DNA of 64,000 bases from Nitzschia sp. DOCU1 (Eukaryota; Bacillariophyta; Bacillariophyceae; Bacillariales; Bacillariaceae). Each line of letters opens with the position of its first letter. Position 1 is the stretch's first letter. A model generated the notes under the pieces. The model ran no database searches, was not told where the DNA came from, and worked only from the letters and a program-made list of their open reading frames with translations. The translations under genes and the position numbers were made by a program. Positions 32,455 to 42,800 of this stretch are shown here, in pieces. Location: assembly GCA_951394045.1 (NCBI GenBank), contig OX595998.1, positions 992,001 through 1,056,000 of the forward strand. The letters run 5' to 3'.

Positions 32455-34427
32455 GTGTAGCTGAACAAGAGGAAGAGCAAGTGGATACCCAAGATGGAAA
32501 TGAAGACAACGGGCGTGCTCCAGACGAACCGTCTCACGACGTTTCGGAAGATGATCTTGAGCGTTGGATTACGATGTCTACTACCAGGAAGAATGCCAAC
32601 CCGCTGGACGTGGCCAACGTTCTATCCAGTAGCAAGTCCAAGACCCCGAAGAAAAAGCCCAATTTGAAGATCGATACCAAGGTGAACATGCATGTCATTA
32701 CGTACAAGGTTACACGAGCACATCGTGACCACAATTCGACTTCGCTAGTTGATCGTGGAGCAAACGGTGGAATCGCCGGCGATAACTCCCGAGTTATTGC
32801 TGTTACGGATCGGAGAGTCAACGTCTCTGGGCTTGATAACCACGAGCTCACGGACCTGAAGATCGTGACTGCAGGCGGCGTATCACCTACCAAACGTGGC
32901 GATGTGATCCTGATCATGCATCAATACGCACTGATCCCGGGGAGTGGGACCATTCACTCCTCTCATCAGCTTGAACATTTTGGGCAAAGGGTTGACGATA
33001 AAGCAATTTCTTGTGGAGGAAAGCAGGAGTTAGAAACACTCGAAGGACACGTTCTCCCGATCGATTTCAAGAACGGTTTGCCGTACCTTTCGATGAGGCC
33101 GTTTACCGACCACGAATGGGAAATGCTTCCTCATGTTGTTTTGACTTCGGATGCAGACTGGGATCCAAGTCTATCCAATTTTGCCAACTCGACGAACGAT
33201 GCTTGGTACCAAGGCCCTGCTCCACGCGTACTAGGGTATGACGATGAGATTCCTTTGGAGCCGATTGCTGTCTCTGTAAATTGGCACTTAATGGCCGACT
33301 TATCCTTCCTCGAGACCGAAATGATTTCTCCGTCCGAATATGAAGATGCATTACAAGTCGACCCGACTATCTCGGAGTTACAGGTAGCTTTAAGGCGCAT
33401 CCGACCTGCCGATCGAGACTACTCTCGGTATCGTCGTTATTTTCTAAATGCACCAGCTGAGACGGTCGCTCGTACTTTTGAGGCGTCCACTCAATATGCC
33501 CGCGCTGGGATAATTGAGGGCCCCATTACAAATACGTTACGAGCTGCATTTCCGGCTCTAAATGTTAAACGCCGAAATGAGCCCGTGGCTACCGATACAG
33601 TCTACACTGATGTGCCCTCTATCCATGGAGGTTACCGTGCAGCGCAGTTCTTCTGCGGCGTGGACACGAAATTTTCGGATATCTATGGGGTTCAGACGGA
33701 TGGAGATTTTATAAAGGTCCTCCAAGACAACATTCGACGTCGAGGCGCGATGGACACTCTAGTGAGTGACCGTGCCAAGGCGGAGATCAGCAAGAGGGTC
33801 AAAGACCTGTTGCGGCACCTCTGCATCGATGAATGGCAGAGTGAGCCACATCAACATCAACAGAATCCTGCTGAAAGGCAGTATCGTCTAATCAAGAGAG
33901 CTACGAATTATGTCCTAAATACCACAAATGCTCCGGCGTATTGTTGGTTATTGGCAATGGAATATGTCTGCTATATCAATAACAGACTCGCTCGCGGTTC
34001 GTTGGATTGGCGCACGCCTTTCGAACGTTTGTTTGGCTATACCCCTGATATTAGTATGATCATCAGGTATTCTTTCTGGGATCGCGTATACGTCAAACGC
34101 GTCGAAGTGCGGGGAGGAAATTTTCCGTCTGTTGGTGACGAAGTAGAAGGTCGCTTCGTCGGGTTTGCCGAAACTGTGGGGCACCCGATGACGTATAAAG
34201 TCCTAACTACCGATACCAAGCAGTTGCTAATTCGTTCTCGCCTGCGACTCGCTTCTGCCGGACCTAACCGCAGAGCCACCGCCGATGCCCAAGCCGCCGT
34301 CGATGCCCGTGATGGTGATGAGGTGCCGGAAGACGGGGAGCAAGCTGACGATGACGATCCGAATGTCACCTTCGACCCTGGTGGAGACCTGACCGAAGAC
34401 GATCATGTCCCTAATCTAATTCAATGA
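32406..34427 (+). pseudogene. pol: aspartic protease and integrase (copia)
   Basis: Read from ATG at 32406; the frame is open from 32349 and overlaps the gag end. The protease active site is SLVDRGANGGIAGD. The integrase core follows, with Asp in YTDVPSIHGG, Asp in LVSDRAKAE and Glu in NPAERQYRLIK, the DDE triad, then the copia-type GYTPDISMI region. A TGA at 34425-34427 stops the frame. Reverse transcriptase begins 12 bp later in the same frame, so this is either a lesion or a leaky stop. Confidence 0.85.
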
Positions 34428-34439
34428 CGGGAACGTCCG

Positions 34440-36674
34440 ATGGCGATCATTGATCCCGAAGATATCATTGGCCGGACCTACCTATCTGTTCCTGCCGAGG
34501 ATGGAACTCGTCTCCGTCTGCGCATCACTGAAGCCCTTGAACGGATCGACCGCGACATAGAGTCGGCGGAAGAGGTAGTTCAGTTCCGCGCTACGAGTTC
34601 TGATGGCTCCTACGAAGAGATCCAGTCTTATAATCAGATACTGGATAAGCTGGAACAAGCCGACGGAACGGATGAGGTGTGGAAGTTTCGTTCTATCGAT
34701 GGACATCAAGGCCCGCTCACCAAGGCAGATCCTAATTATAAGGGATCCAAATGGAATGTCCGGGTAAACTGGGAGAACGGGGAGGTTACTTATGAGCCCC
34801 TCTCCATTATCGGCAAGAGCGATCCTGTCTCGTGCGCTATCTATGCGAGCAGCAACAATCTTCTTCATCTCAAAGGTTGGAAACAGTTTGCTCGGCTCGC
34901 GCGACGACAAAAGAAATTGTTACGCCTCGTCAACCAGGCGAAACTACAGTCTTTCCGGACAGCGCCTAATTACAAGTTTGGAGTTGAAGTCCCGCGCAAT
35001 CACCAACATGCGATGGAACTCGACCGACGTAACGGGAACAACGCTTGGAGAGAAGCCGAGTTGAAAGAACTCGGGCAAATAGACGAGTACCAAACGTTCA
35101 CAGACTGTGGCGTGGGAACTGCTCCCCGCGGCTACAAGCGTATACGATACCATATCGTGTACGATGTCAAGCATGACCTACGACGGAAGGCAAGGTTGGT
35201 AGCCAATGGCAACCAAGCTCCGACTCCTATCTCAAGTGTGTACTCGAGCGTGGTATCGTTGAGAGGCCTACGGATTTGTCTGTTTCTTGCAGAATTGAAC
35301 GAGCTTGAAACATGGACGACGGATATCGGTAACGCCTATCTAGAGGCAACTACTGACGAAAAGGTCTATGTAGTAGCTGGTCCTGAGTTTGGCGATCGAG
35401 AAGGCCACTCATTGATCATCTCCAAGGCACTCTATGGGTTGTACTCTAGCGGAAAAATGTGGTGGCAGAGGCTCAGCAAAGTTTTGACCGAAATGGGGTT
35501 TGTTCCGTCGAAAGCGGAGAACGATATTTGGATGAGACGGAACGGCGACCACTATGAGTACATCGCGAGGTATGTGGATGACTTGGCGATATCTTCGAAG
35601 CGGAATCAAGAGATCATCAACGAGCTAGTCAACAAGTTCAAGTTTAAGTTGAAAGGGACAGGCCCTATTGCTTATCACCTCGGAGCAGATTTCTTTCGAG
35701 ACGGAGATGGCGTTTTGTGTATGGCGTCGAAGCGCTACATCGAGCGGATGTGTGAGACATACAAGCGAATCTTTGGTGAAGGGCCAAAGCACAAGTACCA
35801 CTCACCACTCGAAAAGGGAGATCATCCTGAATTGGACAATTCTGAGGAGTTGGGCGCCGAAGGGATCAAGATCTATCAGTCTCTGATCGGAGCCGCACAA
35901 TGGGTAATTTCCCTCGGTCGCTTCGATATCGCGACGGCGATTATGACGCTATCGAGTTTTCGGGCCGCCCCGCGCGCCGGTCATTTAGACCGTCTGAAAC
36001 GAGTTTATGGCTATATCTCGAAAATGAGATCGGGCGCTATTCGGTTTCGCACGGAGATTCCGGACTATTCCGGTGTTACCGTTCCTGAGTACGACTGGGC
36101 CACAACTGTGTATGGAAACGTCGAGGAGCTGATTCCGGAAGACGCGCCGGAACCGCTAGGTAAACCTGTTGTTACTACGACATGGTTTGATGCAAACCTA
36201 TGCCACGATCTGAGCACCGGGAAATCAGTGACTGGGATTCTGCATTTACTTAACAAGACTCCTATCGACTACTTCTCGAAGAAGCAGCCGTTAGTTGAGA
36301 CTGCGACGTTCGGTAGCGAATTCATGTCAGCCAGGCAAGCTACGGAGCAAGTCATGGATCTTCGAAACACTCTTCGCTACCTAGGAGTGCCGATTCGAGG
36401 AAAGTCCTGGATGTTTGGCGACAACAAGACCGTTTGTGACAGCGCGTCGAAACCTGCAGCCAAACTCACCAAACGACACGTGATCTTATCGTATCATCGC
36501 GTGCGGGAAGCTATCGCTGCTGGCATCATTGCGCTACTGCACGTACCCGGCAAGCACAACCCCGCCGACATTCTCTCCAAGGCGTGGGGATATACGGATA
36601 TCTGGCGGATGCTGAAAGTCGTGTTGTTCTGGGAAGGAGACACTAGCCCCCTGGCGGAAGAGGCTGAAGCCTAG
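34440..36674 (+). CDS. pol: reverse transcriptase and RNase H (copia)
   Basis: 744 aa from ATG at 34440, in phase with the upstream protease-integrase frame. Reverse transcriptase shows the catalytic YVDD in EYIARYVDDLAISSK, preceded by WTTDIGNAYLEA and YGLYSSGKMWWQRL. RNase H shows WFDANLCHDL, ATFGSEFMSARQA and FGDNKTVCDSASK. This part is intact. It could copy RNA if produced, but it depends on the damaged upstream frames. Confidence 0.93.
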   Translation: MAIIDPEDIIGRTYLSVPAEDGTRLRLRITEALERIDRDIESAEEVVQFRATSSDGSYEEIQSYNQILDKLEQADGTDEVWKFRSIDGHQGPLTKADPNYKGSKWNVRVNWENGEVTYEPLSIIGKSDPVSCAIYASSNNLLHLKGWKQFARLARRQKKLLRLVNQAKLQSFRTAPNYKFGVEVPRNHQHAMELDRRNGNNAWREAELKELGQIDEYQTFTDCGVGTAPRGYKRIRYHIVYDVKHDLRRKARLVANGNQAPTPISSVYSSVVSLRGLRICLFLAELNELETWTTDIGNAYLEATTDEKVYVVAGPEFGDREGHSLIISKALYGLYSSGKMWWQRLSKVLTEMGFVPSKAENDIWMRRNGDHYEYIARYVDDLAISSKRNQEIINELVNKFKFKLKGTGPIAYHLGADFFRDGDGVLCMASKRYIERMCETYKRIFGEGPKHKYHSPLEKGDHPELDNSEELGAEGIKIYQSLIGAAQWVISLGRFDIATAIMTLSSFRAAPRAGHLDRLKRVYGYISKMRSGAIRFRTEIPDYSGVTVPEYDWATTVYGNVEELIPEDAPEPLGKPVVTTTWFDANLCHDLSTGKSVTGILHLLNKTPIDYFSKKQPLVETATFGSEFMSARQATEQVMDLRNTLRYLGVPIRGKSWMFGDNKTVCDSASKPAAKLTKRHVILSYHRVREAIAAGIIALLHVPGKHNPADILSKAWGYTDIWRMLKVVLFWEGDTSPLAEEAEA

Positions 36675-36706
36675 TTTCCCACCGGATCGTGCAGGATCAC
36701 GGGGAG

Positions 36707-37017
36707 TAAGAAACCGGATGGACTCATATGATTCTTTCGATCCGATGGACTCGATTACGTCACGAGGAAACTACGGTTTGTTATGGGACTACAGTTGACT
36801 ACTACCTATGGTAGATTACGACGTCAGCTATTGGGAAGATGACAGTCATTAGACGGGGAGACAACGTCATCGCAGGACTCATCGGGATGACTTCGTGGGG
36901 TATTCGGGGCAATGGGACGGGTGGGGACCGGAGTGTGGTTACAATATCTCTTAACAGTATAGTGAAACTACTACTACGGGAGATTGCCTCTTGACCGAGG
37001 CCTACAATAATTCATTA
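36707..37017 (+). repeat. 3' LTR of copia element
   Basis: 311 bp, apparently identical to the 5' LTR. A short purine tract (GGGGAG) immediately precedes it as the likely polypurine tract. Followed by target duplication GTTAC. Confidence 0.93.
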
Positions 37018-37022
37018 GTTAC

Positions 37023-37354
37023 CGCAACTGTTCAACAAAATGTACGCCGAAATGTGTGCGTGCTGGCATGGAATGAAATCCCCGAGGAATCACGCAACCG
37101 AGCATGCAGCTTCCCCCAGATGCCTGCAAGGTTTGGAGTAAACGTTGTCACAGGCATTCGACCAAGCGTAGTGAGGAACGGTGTGACGAGCCCAACCATT
37201 GCAGGTAGTAGATTAACGGGGGGCCTTGCTGGGTTTTTCCTCGTCCCCCAAGTCACGAGCCATTGTTGAAATGCACCACAAGTAATCACAAAAGAGCAAG
37301 ATACATGAGTTCGAATCAGGCAGCACATACCACAACAATCAACCAGTTCAGAAC
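37023..37354. other. Sequence between the two mobile elements
   Basis: 332 bp of apparently host DNA between the copia target duplication and the left end of the DNA transposon. No gene is supported. Confidence 0.5.
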
Positions 37355-37389
37355 TACATCAGGAAAGGGAAAATAATGGGGTACCCATA
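37355..37389 (+). repeat. Left terminal inverted repeat
   Basis: 35 bp starting TACATCAGGAAAGGG and ending GGGGTACCCATA. It is the reverse complement of 51770-51804 with one mismatch (position 22). The next 250 bp inward are C-rich on this strand with recurring CATTTTCCCC, mirrored by G-rich sequence at the right end. Confidence 0.9.
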
Positions 37390-37934
37390 AGTATTCCCCA
37401 ATTTTCCCATACATATAGTCATTTTCCCCCATATCTATAGCCATTTTCCCCCTCCCTATTGCCCTCGTTCCCCAAAGTATGGAGGATCCCATTCATCATT
37501 GCTCTCATCTCATTCAGAAATGCCCATTTTTGCCTTCACGATAGCCCCACCCCCTCTTTGACCTCCACATTTGCCATTTTCCATCCAGCCGACATCCAAC
37601 AACTAACCAACCCCTAATTGTTAACCCTTACTACTCCCTTTTGAATCTCGGATCCCACCATTCCCCACTGTCACCCCGTCCCTCTACAATTACTTGCGAC
37701 TCCATCTAAACTTACAACGCATGAAGGTGCCCCACTCATCCTACCCCAATGCTCCATGCACCCCAATCCTCCTGGCATCCTTGCCATTCACGACGGATAC
37801 ATTTGGCGTCACCTTTTTTTCCATTACCAACACCAAATTCCAACGTCATTTTGATTGCAGCACCAACGCCCAAATATTTGAATTTTTGCCTTGCCCAACA
37901 AGCCCCCTCCTCATTATTTGAAACATCCACCAAA
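37390..37934. other. Left subterminal region of the DNA transposon
   Basis: 545 bp, strongly C-rich over G on this strand, with several short ATTTTCCCC-like direct repeats near the end. This is the usual place for transposase binding sites. It also serves as promoter of the PIP-box gene. Confidence 0.55.
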
Positions 37935-38222
37935 ATGAAGACCAAAAAGCGGAGTTCAACTTGGTCGCCACCTCCCATCCCCAAGCTACGCCCCATCAAT
38001 CTTTGCGAACCTCGACGAGCCGAATGCCGTAACAAAGTTCACTGCGACTGTATCGTATGCTGGCGCGAAGTGCGCAAACTACCACCTAAGCTAACAGATG
38101 ACGAACTCAAAGCCAAAGAAATTCTAGAGATCACTGAACGTCTCAACAAGAAGGCCAAGAGAGACGCCAAACGGGCTGTCAAGAAGGGCACCCAATCCTC
38201 AATCCTGTCCTTTTTTGGTTAA
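37935..38222 (+). CDS. Small Cys-rich protein with C-terminal PCNA-interacting (PIP) box
   Basis: 95 aa from ATG at 37935 (context CAAAATGA). An in-frame ATG at 37749 would add 62 unremarkable residues. The basic start (MKTKKRSS) fits nuclear import. A cysteine cluster C-x6-C-x5-C-x-C-x2-C (residues about 25-43) may bind zinc. A helical, Lys-rich segment follows (DDELKAKEILEITERLNKKAKRDAKRAVKK). The last residues are TQSSILSFFG, an exact match to the PIP-box rule Q-x-x-I-x-x-F-F, placed at the extreme C-terminus as in many replication and repair proteins. It may tether the element's machinery to replicating DNA. Its stop lies 42 bp from the stop of the convergent dioxygenase-like gene. Confidence 0.65.
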   Translation: MKTKKRSSTWSPPPIPKLRPINLCEPRRAECRNKVHCDCIVCWREVRKLPPKLTDDELKAKEILEITERLNKKAKRDAKRAVKKGTQSSILSFFG

Positions 38223-38264
38223 CTTATATTACCAATAATCAACTATAGCACATCACTAGAAATT

Positions 38265-39272
38265 TTATTCTTCACTATTAGTATATCTCAATTCTTCATC
38301 GCCGTGAAAAAGCAGCACCAGGCGTTTTGCTGGCATCTCGTCCCCTTCCCATGCCGCCGTCCCATGTTCCAATTCAACTGCATCAAGCAGAAGAACAGAC
38401 CCTACATCCACGGAACATTCCCTCTCCTTTGGCATGTTCCCCCTTTTTCCTCTCGGTGGCTTCAACCTTATTGATGCACAGCTCTTCCCTCTGTCGTACA
38501 ACATTGGTATCCAAAATACCACGGGATATTTGCCGCCAGGACCCACTTCCTTCTTGTTGTATCCCAGCACATCGTTGTGGAGAGCTCCAGCACTTTTATT
38601 CCTTGGACCGGAATTCACTACTGTGACATCCACGAAACGTTTTTCCTTCCAGCCCATACCAGCCAACAACCCTTCACAGAACGCACCCAAGACCGGACAC
38701 TCTTGTCCCAACTTTTCCACTTCCACTCCCTCAAACATCAGATATGTAACGATCCTATCGTCGAATTTCCAGGTCGTGTGAATCGGCTTACGTCCCCTTA
38801 TCAACTCCATGCTCAAATTCTTCATGAAAACAAGGTCTAACACCTTGTGAAGATGGATGTACCTTCGCACTCTCCATTCCTCCTCCCAATCACTCCAATG
38901 GCGCCATTTTCTGTTCTTGCCTGTCCCCACAGGTGTGGTACATCGAATCTTTTGCCGAAACTTCAACACCGACGCCAGATAATTGCCGGCAAGATACCCC
39001 ATCTCTGTCTTTGCCTTACTTTTTTCCTCCTCCTTTTTCGACACTTCCAAAGTCTTCACTCTCTTTGCATTTTCACGGTTCCATCTGACTCGCCGGCTCT
39101 TATCTGTGATTGTGGACAATTCCACGAACTCCACCACATCTTTTCGAGCAAACGGCATTACCTTTAAAGTTTCCAAACTTTTACTCCGAATTTTTGTTGC
39201 CATCCAACCTTTCAATGCCGTCGCACACCTCTTCGAGTTTTGCACGTACTTCAGCACAGTACCCTTCATCAT
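38265..39272 (-). CDS. Putative 2-oxoglutarate/Fe(II) dioxygenase, TET/JBP-like
   Basis: 335 aa from ATG at 39272; the frame runs 12 codons further to a GTG, inside array sequence. The C-terminal half has the expected double-stranded beta-helix signature. An HxD motif in ALHNDVLGYN (His232, Asp234) is followed by hydrophobic strands (YPVVFWIPML), a distal His in VELEHGTAAW (His303) and an Arg 14 residues later in AKRLVLLFHGDEE (Arg317). TET enzymes have a similar His-to-Arg spacing and a comparable end strand. TET/JBP enzymes oxidise methylated or thymine bases in DNA. The N-terminal half is basic and may bind nucleic acid. The fold is a motif-based inference; AlkB-like or prolyl hydroxylase-like families remain possible. 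Confidence 0.6.
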   Translation of the reverse strand: MMKGTVLKYVQNSKRCATALKGWMATKIRSKSLETLKVMPFARKDVVEFVELSTITDKSRRVRWNRENAKRVKTLEVSKKEEEKSKAKTEMGYLAGNYLASVLKFRQKIRCTTPVGTGKNRKWRHWSDWEEEWRVRRYIHLHKVLDLVFMKNLSMELIRGRKPIHTTWKFDDRIVTYLMFEGVEVEKLGQECPVLGAFCEGLLAGMGWKEKRFVDVTVVNSGPRNKSAGALHNDVLGYNKKEVGPGGKYPVVFWIPMLYDRGKSCASIRLKPPRGKRGNMPKERECSVDVGSVLLLDAVELEHGTAAWEGDEMPAKRLVLLFHGDEELRYTNSEE

Positions 39273-39277
39273 AGCCA

Positions 39278-39674
39278 CACTGTACCCTCCATTCCGCCTT
39301 TTTAACACGCCTGCATAGCCGCACTGTATCCTTCATTCCGCCTTTTTAACCGTTCGTTTTGTTAAGAAAACGCCTCGATTTGCCTTCATACCCGCACTGT
39401 ATCCTTCATTCCGCCTTTTTAACCGTTCGTTTTGTTAAGAAAACGCCTCGATTTGCCTGCATACCCGCACTGTATCCTTCATTCCGCCTTTTTAACCGTT
39501 CGTTTTGTTAAGAAAACGCCTCGATTTGCCTGCATACCCGCACTGTATCCTTCATTCCGCCTTTTTAACCGTTCGTTTTGTTAAGAAAACGCCTCGATTC
39601 GCCTGCATACCCGCACTGTACCCTTCATTCCGCCTTTTTAACCGTTCGTTTTGTTAAGAAAACGCCTCGATTTC
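39278..39674 (+). repeat. Left 73-bp tandem array in a divergent promoter
   Basis: Four full 73-bp units start at 39330, 39403, 39476 and 39549. A fifth, partial unit starts at 39622 and ends near 39674, where the sequence diverges. A shortened unit lacking its middle precedes them (39278-39329). Each unit contains TTAAC-N10-GTTAA, followed by AAAACGCCTCGATT. Units are near-identical. The array lies between the start codons of the dioxygenase-like gene and the 1565-aa gene and is the inverted homologue of the array at 48842-49755. Confidence 0.95.
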
Positions 39675-39801
39675 GGCAGCCAGTCATTCCAGACATCGTC
39701 AGTGACCCAAAACAAAATCATCCCCTCTCTCCTGCTTTTTATTGTTGTTTCCTTCATTCGTCCTTTTTCATCCAACGCAGTCGGTCCTTTCCCGTTCAAT
39801 C

Positions 39802-42800
39802 ATGGAATCAGGGCGGCCATGTTTAACCAGCCGCAACAAACTTTTATTTCCCTGCTCCATTAATGGTCCAAATTTCGTCCAATTTTCGTCGCCCCTCTAC
39901 CAGGCAATCGCGGCCTTCTCCTGGTCCGACGATGAGATATGCAAGGCCCTCACTCATCTACTGGGAGTGGGTATAGTGATTCGAGTCCGCTATCACTTCG
40001 TTGCCTCCGTCGAAGGTGGATTGTTGTTTGATGTCGGACTATCTGACAATATTCCACAAGAATCCATTGATTCGATCCCAGATGAGAAATGGTTTCCCAT
40101 TTTCTTGGATAATTACAATCACCAATTGCAGCAGTTAAACCCACCAGGAGAAAGGAAAAAAAAGAGACGGCGTCGGAAAATCGCGCCCAAATCCCAGTCC
40201 GAATCTGACTACGTATCAAACTTGCTGCTCTCTGGCTCTTTGGTGACACTACAACCCACTTTGCTCCCGCCCCTTGTTACACCACCCTCGATCGTTCCTC
40301 CCCCCCTTTACCATGACGGGCCAGAGGCGCACTTACCCTCCATAACGAAACTACTGGAATCTGTCGAAGACGAGTTCGACGACCCAACAATTTACTCCCC
40401 GGACAATGATTGCACCATCGATAACAACATCGCCGAGGTGCAGCCACCTACTCTTGCGGCGATGCTGGAATCTGTGGACAGCGAGTTCTACCAATGCCGG
40501 GAGGAAAACGTGGTCGGCGACGCTAGCATCGATGGCGACGCTCACGTTGACCATGACAGCATCGAGGAGAAAGGCGACGACTACCACTCAGGGGATGATG
40601 ACCCAACAATTTACTCCTCGGACGATGATTGCGCCATCGATAACAACATCGCCGAGGTGCAGCCACCTACTCTTGCTGCGATGCTGGAATCTGTGGACAG
40701 CGAGTTCTACCAACGCCGGGAGGAAAACGTGGTCGACAGCGAGTTCTACCAACGCCGGGAGGAAAACGTGGTCGGCGACGCTAGCATCGATGGCGACGCT
40801 CACATTGACCACGACAGCATGGAGGAGAAAGGCGACGACTACCACTCAGGGGATGGCGACCCAACAATTTACTCCCCGGACGATGATTGCGCCATCGATA
40901 ACAACATCACCGAGGTGCAGCCACCTACTCTTGCGGCGATGCTGGAATCTGTGGACAGCGAGTTCTACCAACGCCGGGACGAAAACGTGGTCGGCGACGC
41001 TAGCATCGATGGCGACGCTGACCATGACAGCATGGGGGAGAAAGGCGGCGACTACCACTCAGGCGATGACGGGGGTGTGTGCAACAAATGCGATGACGAT
41101 GACATCTTTGGGGACTGCGAGGACAACGAGGAGGCAACAACGACGTCCCTGTTCAAATTGAACTACCTAATGCAGCGCATCAAGTCCAATGCTTCGAGTA
41201 AAAGACTCCTCTTTCTCTTCATGCGCCAAGAAGAGAAGATGTCTTCCCATACCCCGGCAGAGATTGTCGCGACGGCCTGCAAAAAGTCACCTTCCCTGCT
41301 ATCGTTGCACAGGGACATGGCCCGTGTCAACTGCGCCAAATCGTTCGGTTTCGAAGTGCATACGCTAAGCAGGCAGTCTACTGACCACTCGGACCACGTT
41401 TCTTTTGATGTTGGATTGTCGGTGGAGCACTCGGCCTCCAGAAAACTGCCAGCCGCCTTCACTGGCTACTTCCAAGTCTGCTGTGATGTCATCTGGATGC
41501 CAGCTAGCTACGAGGACCAGATCTACAGCTCCTCATTCTTCAATCGCTTCCTGCCCAGCCTCCTACCGCGCCTTTCGCCGGGAGGTTCGATCCACTTGCC
41601 GGCAACGCCACACGTCTTTTTGGGCCTGATTCGAAGCGGATTGGTCAAAGAGGGTGCTGGCTGTCTTGTCCAGTTTCTTACACCAGACTTGGTGGCGGCC
41701 GAAAATATCTTGGCAATCGTTGGAGAGGCCTATGTCACAAAAGGAAACTTGGGAAAGCACCCGCCCAGTGCCTACTACTTGCAGCCCCACTACGGATTGT
41801 CTTTCCAGCAATGTCGGAACATTTGTGGCGGATCGGCAGATATCCTTGCCTTCCACCCCGGGAACTATAGGCGAGATCCAGATCAAGGGGAGCCCAGGGT
41901 GGTCGCCTTGGTGATCAAGCGACGACTACCAGAGAAGCGCCTTCCTGGGCTTCGTCCAAGGGAGTGGGTCCGACTTACGCAGGATAATTTCGACGAAGAA
42001 AGTCAGCAGGAGACCGCAGAGAATGATGACGATGATTGGATAGAGGGAGTGGATGGAAGAGGGTTGCCGTCGAGACGGGTGTCCAACCTTGCCCGCGAGA
42101 AAGCCTCAAGTCGACAAGTATTTATGAAGCTGATGAGTCTCGATCAGGTGGGTCCGTGCCCCGACAATTGGACCCACACCGTCATCATTTTTCCGCGTGA
42201 AATCTCATCACAACTTTCAAGCCCGTCGGTGTATTCCAAGCTGCGTCTTCATCAACCATTGTCCATGAAGTCATTTTTCCGTGAAGAAATGGTCGCCGTG
42301 CAGAAGGGGCCATGTCAGCTCGTGATGAGCTTTGGACTGCGGGTTGCTCCGCATGGTGTGCTTGGTACGGCAGGTCTTCGTGCATTGGCCCAAAAACTCA
42401 AGTTCGAGATTAAGTTTCTCTCGAATGTGGTCGATCATCGGTATGATCCGGCGTTGCCCTACCAACCAGTTGTTGTCAATACAACCGAAGGGGCCGCCGG
42501 TTATGATCGTTCTTTGCCCCTGGTCGAAATTGGCTTCCCCAGGGAGTGTTTTGGGCTCGACCTGCTGTCGACCTTCCGACGAATTTGCGAGATGGGATAC
42601 GAAAAGGGCTTCCTCGACCTCATCGTCGAGTATGGAACAAAGGACAGTCGTGGGCCCTTCGTCACCTGCCACATGGGCCCAGCAGTTCAAGACGCGAATG
42701 GATGGATACGCAACAACGATGTTTCGGTCGCGATTCCAGGTTTGTACGCGTCGACCGCCCGGGCACCGAGGGCGTTTCGTGAGTGGAAAAGGCTGTTGAA

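Larger units (their letters stand above)
30625..37017 (+). mobile_element. Ty1/copia-type LTR retrotransposon, recently inserted, coding region damaged
   Basis: Two 311-bp LTRs (30625-30935 and 36707-37017) look identical by eye. They are flanked by a perfect 5-bp target duplication GTTAC (30620-30624 and 37018-37022). The LTRs begin TAAGAAACC and end TTCATTA, so the ends are TA...TA rather than the usual TG...CA. The internal order gag-protease-integrase-RT-RNase H is the copia order. Gag-pol is broken by two apparent frameshifts (near 31735 and 32405) and two in-frame stops (TAG at 31957, TGA at 34425). Identical LTRs with broken genes suggest the copy was mobilised in trans, or that the sequence holds errors. 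Confidence 0.95.

Noticed and set aside
31957..34427. Stop-codon reassignment to explain TAG and TGA in the copia frames
   Set aside because: eRF1 in this window has canonical decoding motifs and the host genes use TAA, TAG and TGA as stops.
37749..38222. Longer 157-aa form of the PIP-box protein
   Set aside because: The extra N-terminus is Pro/His-rich and featureless, and the ATG at 37935 has the better context; not excluded.
40351..41161. Long frames on both strands over the acidic repeat (for example 40406-41161 plus and 40588-40845 minus)
   Set aside because: They are shadows of the 1565-aa gene, kept open by the repeat.
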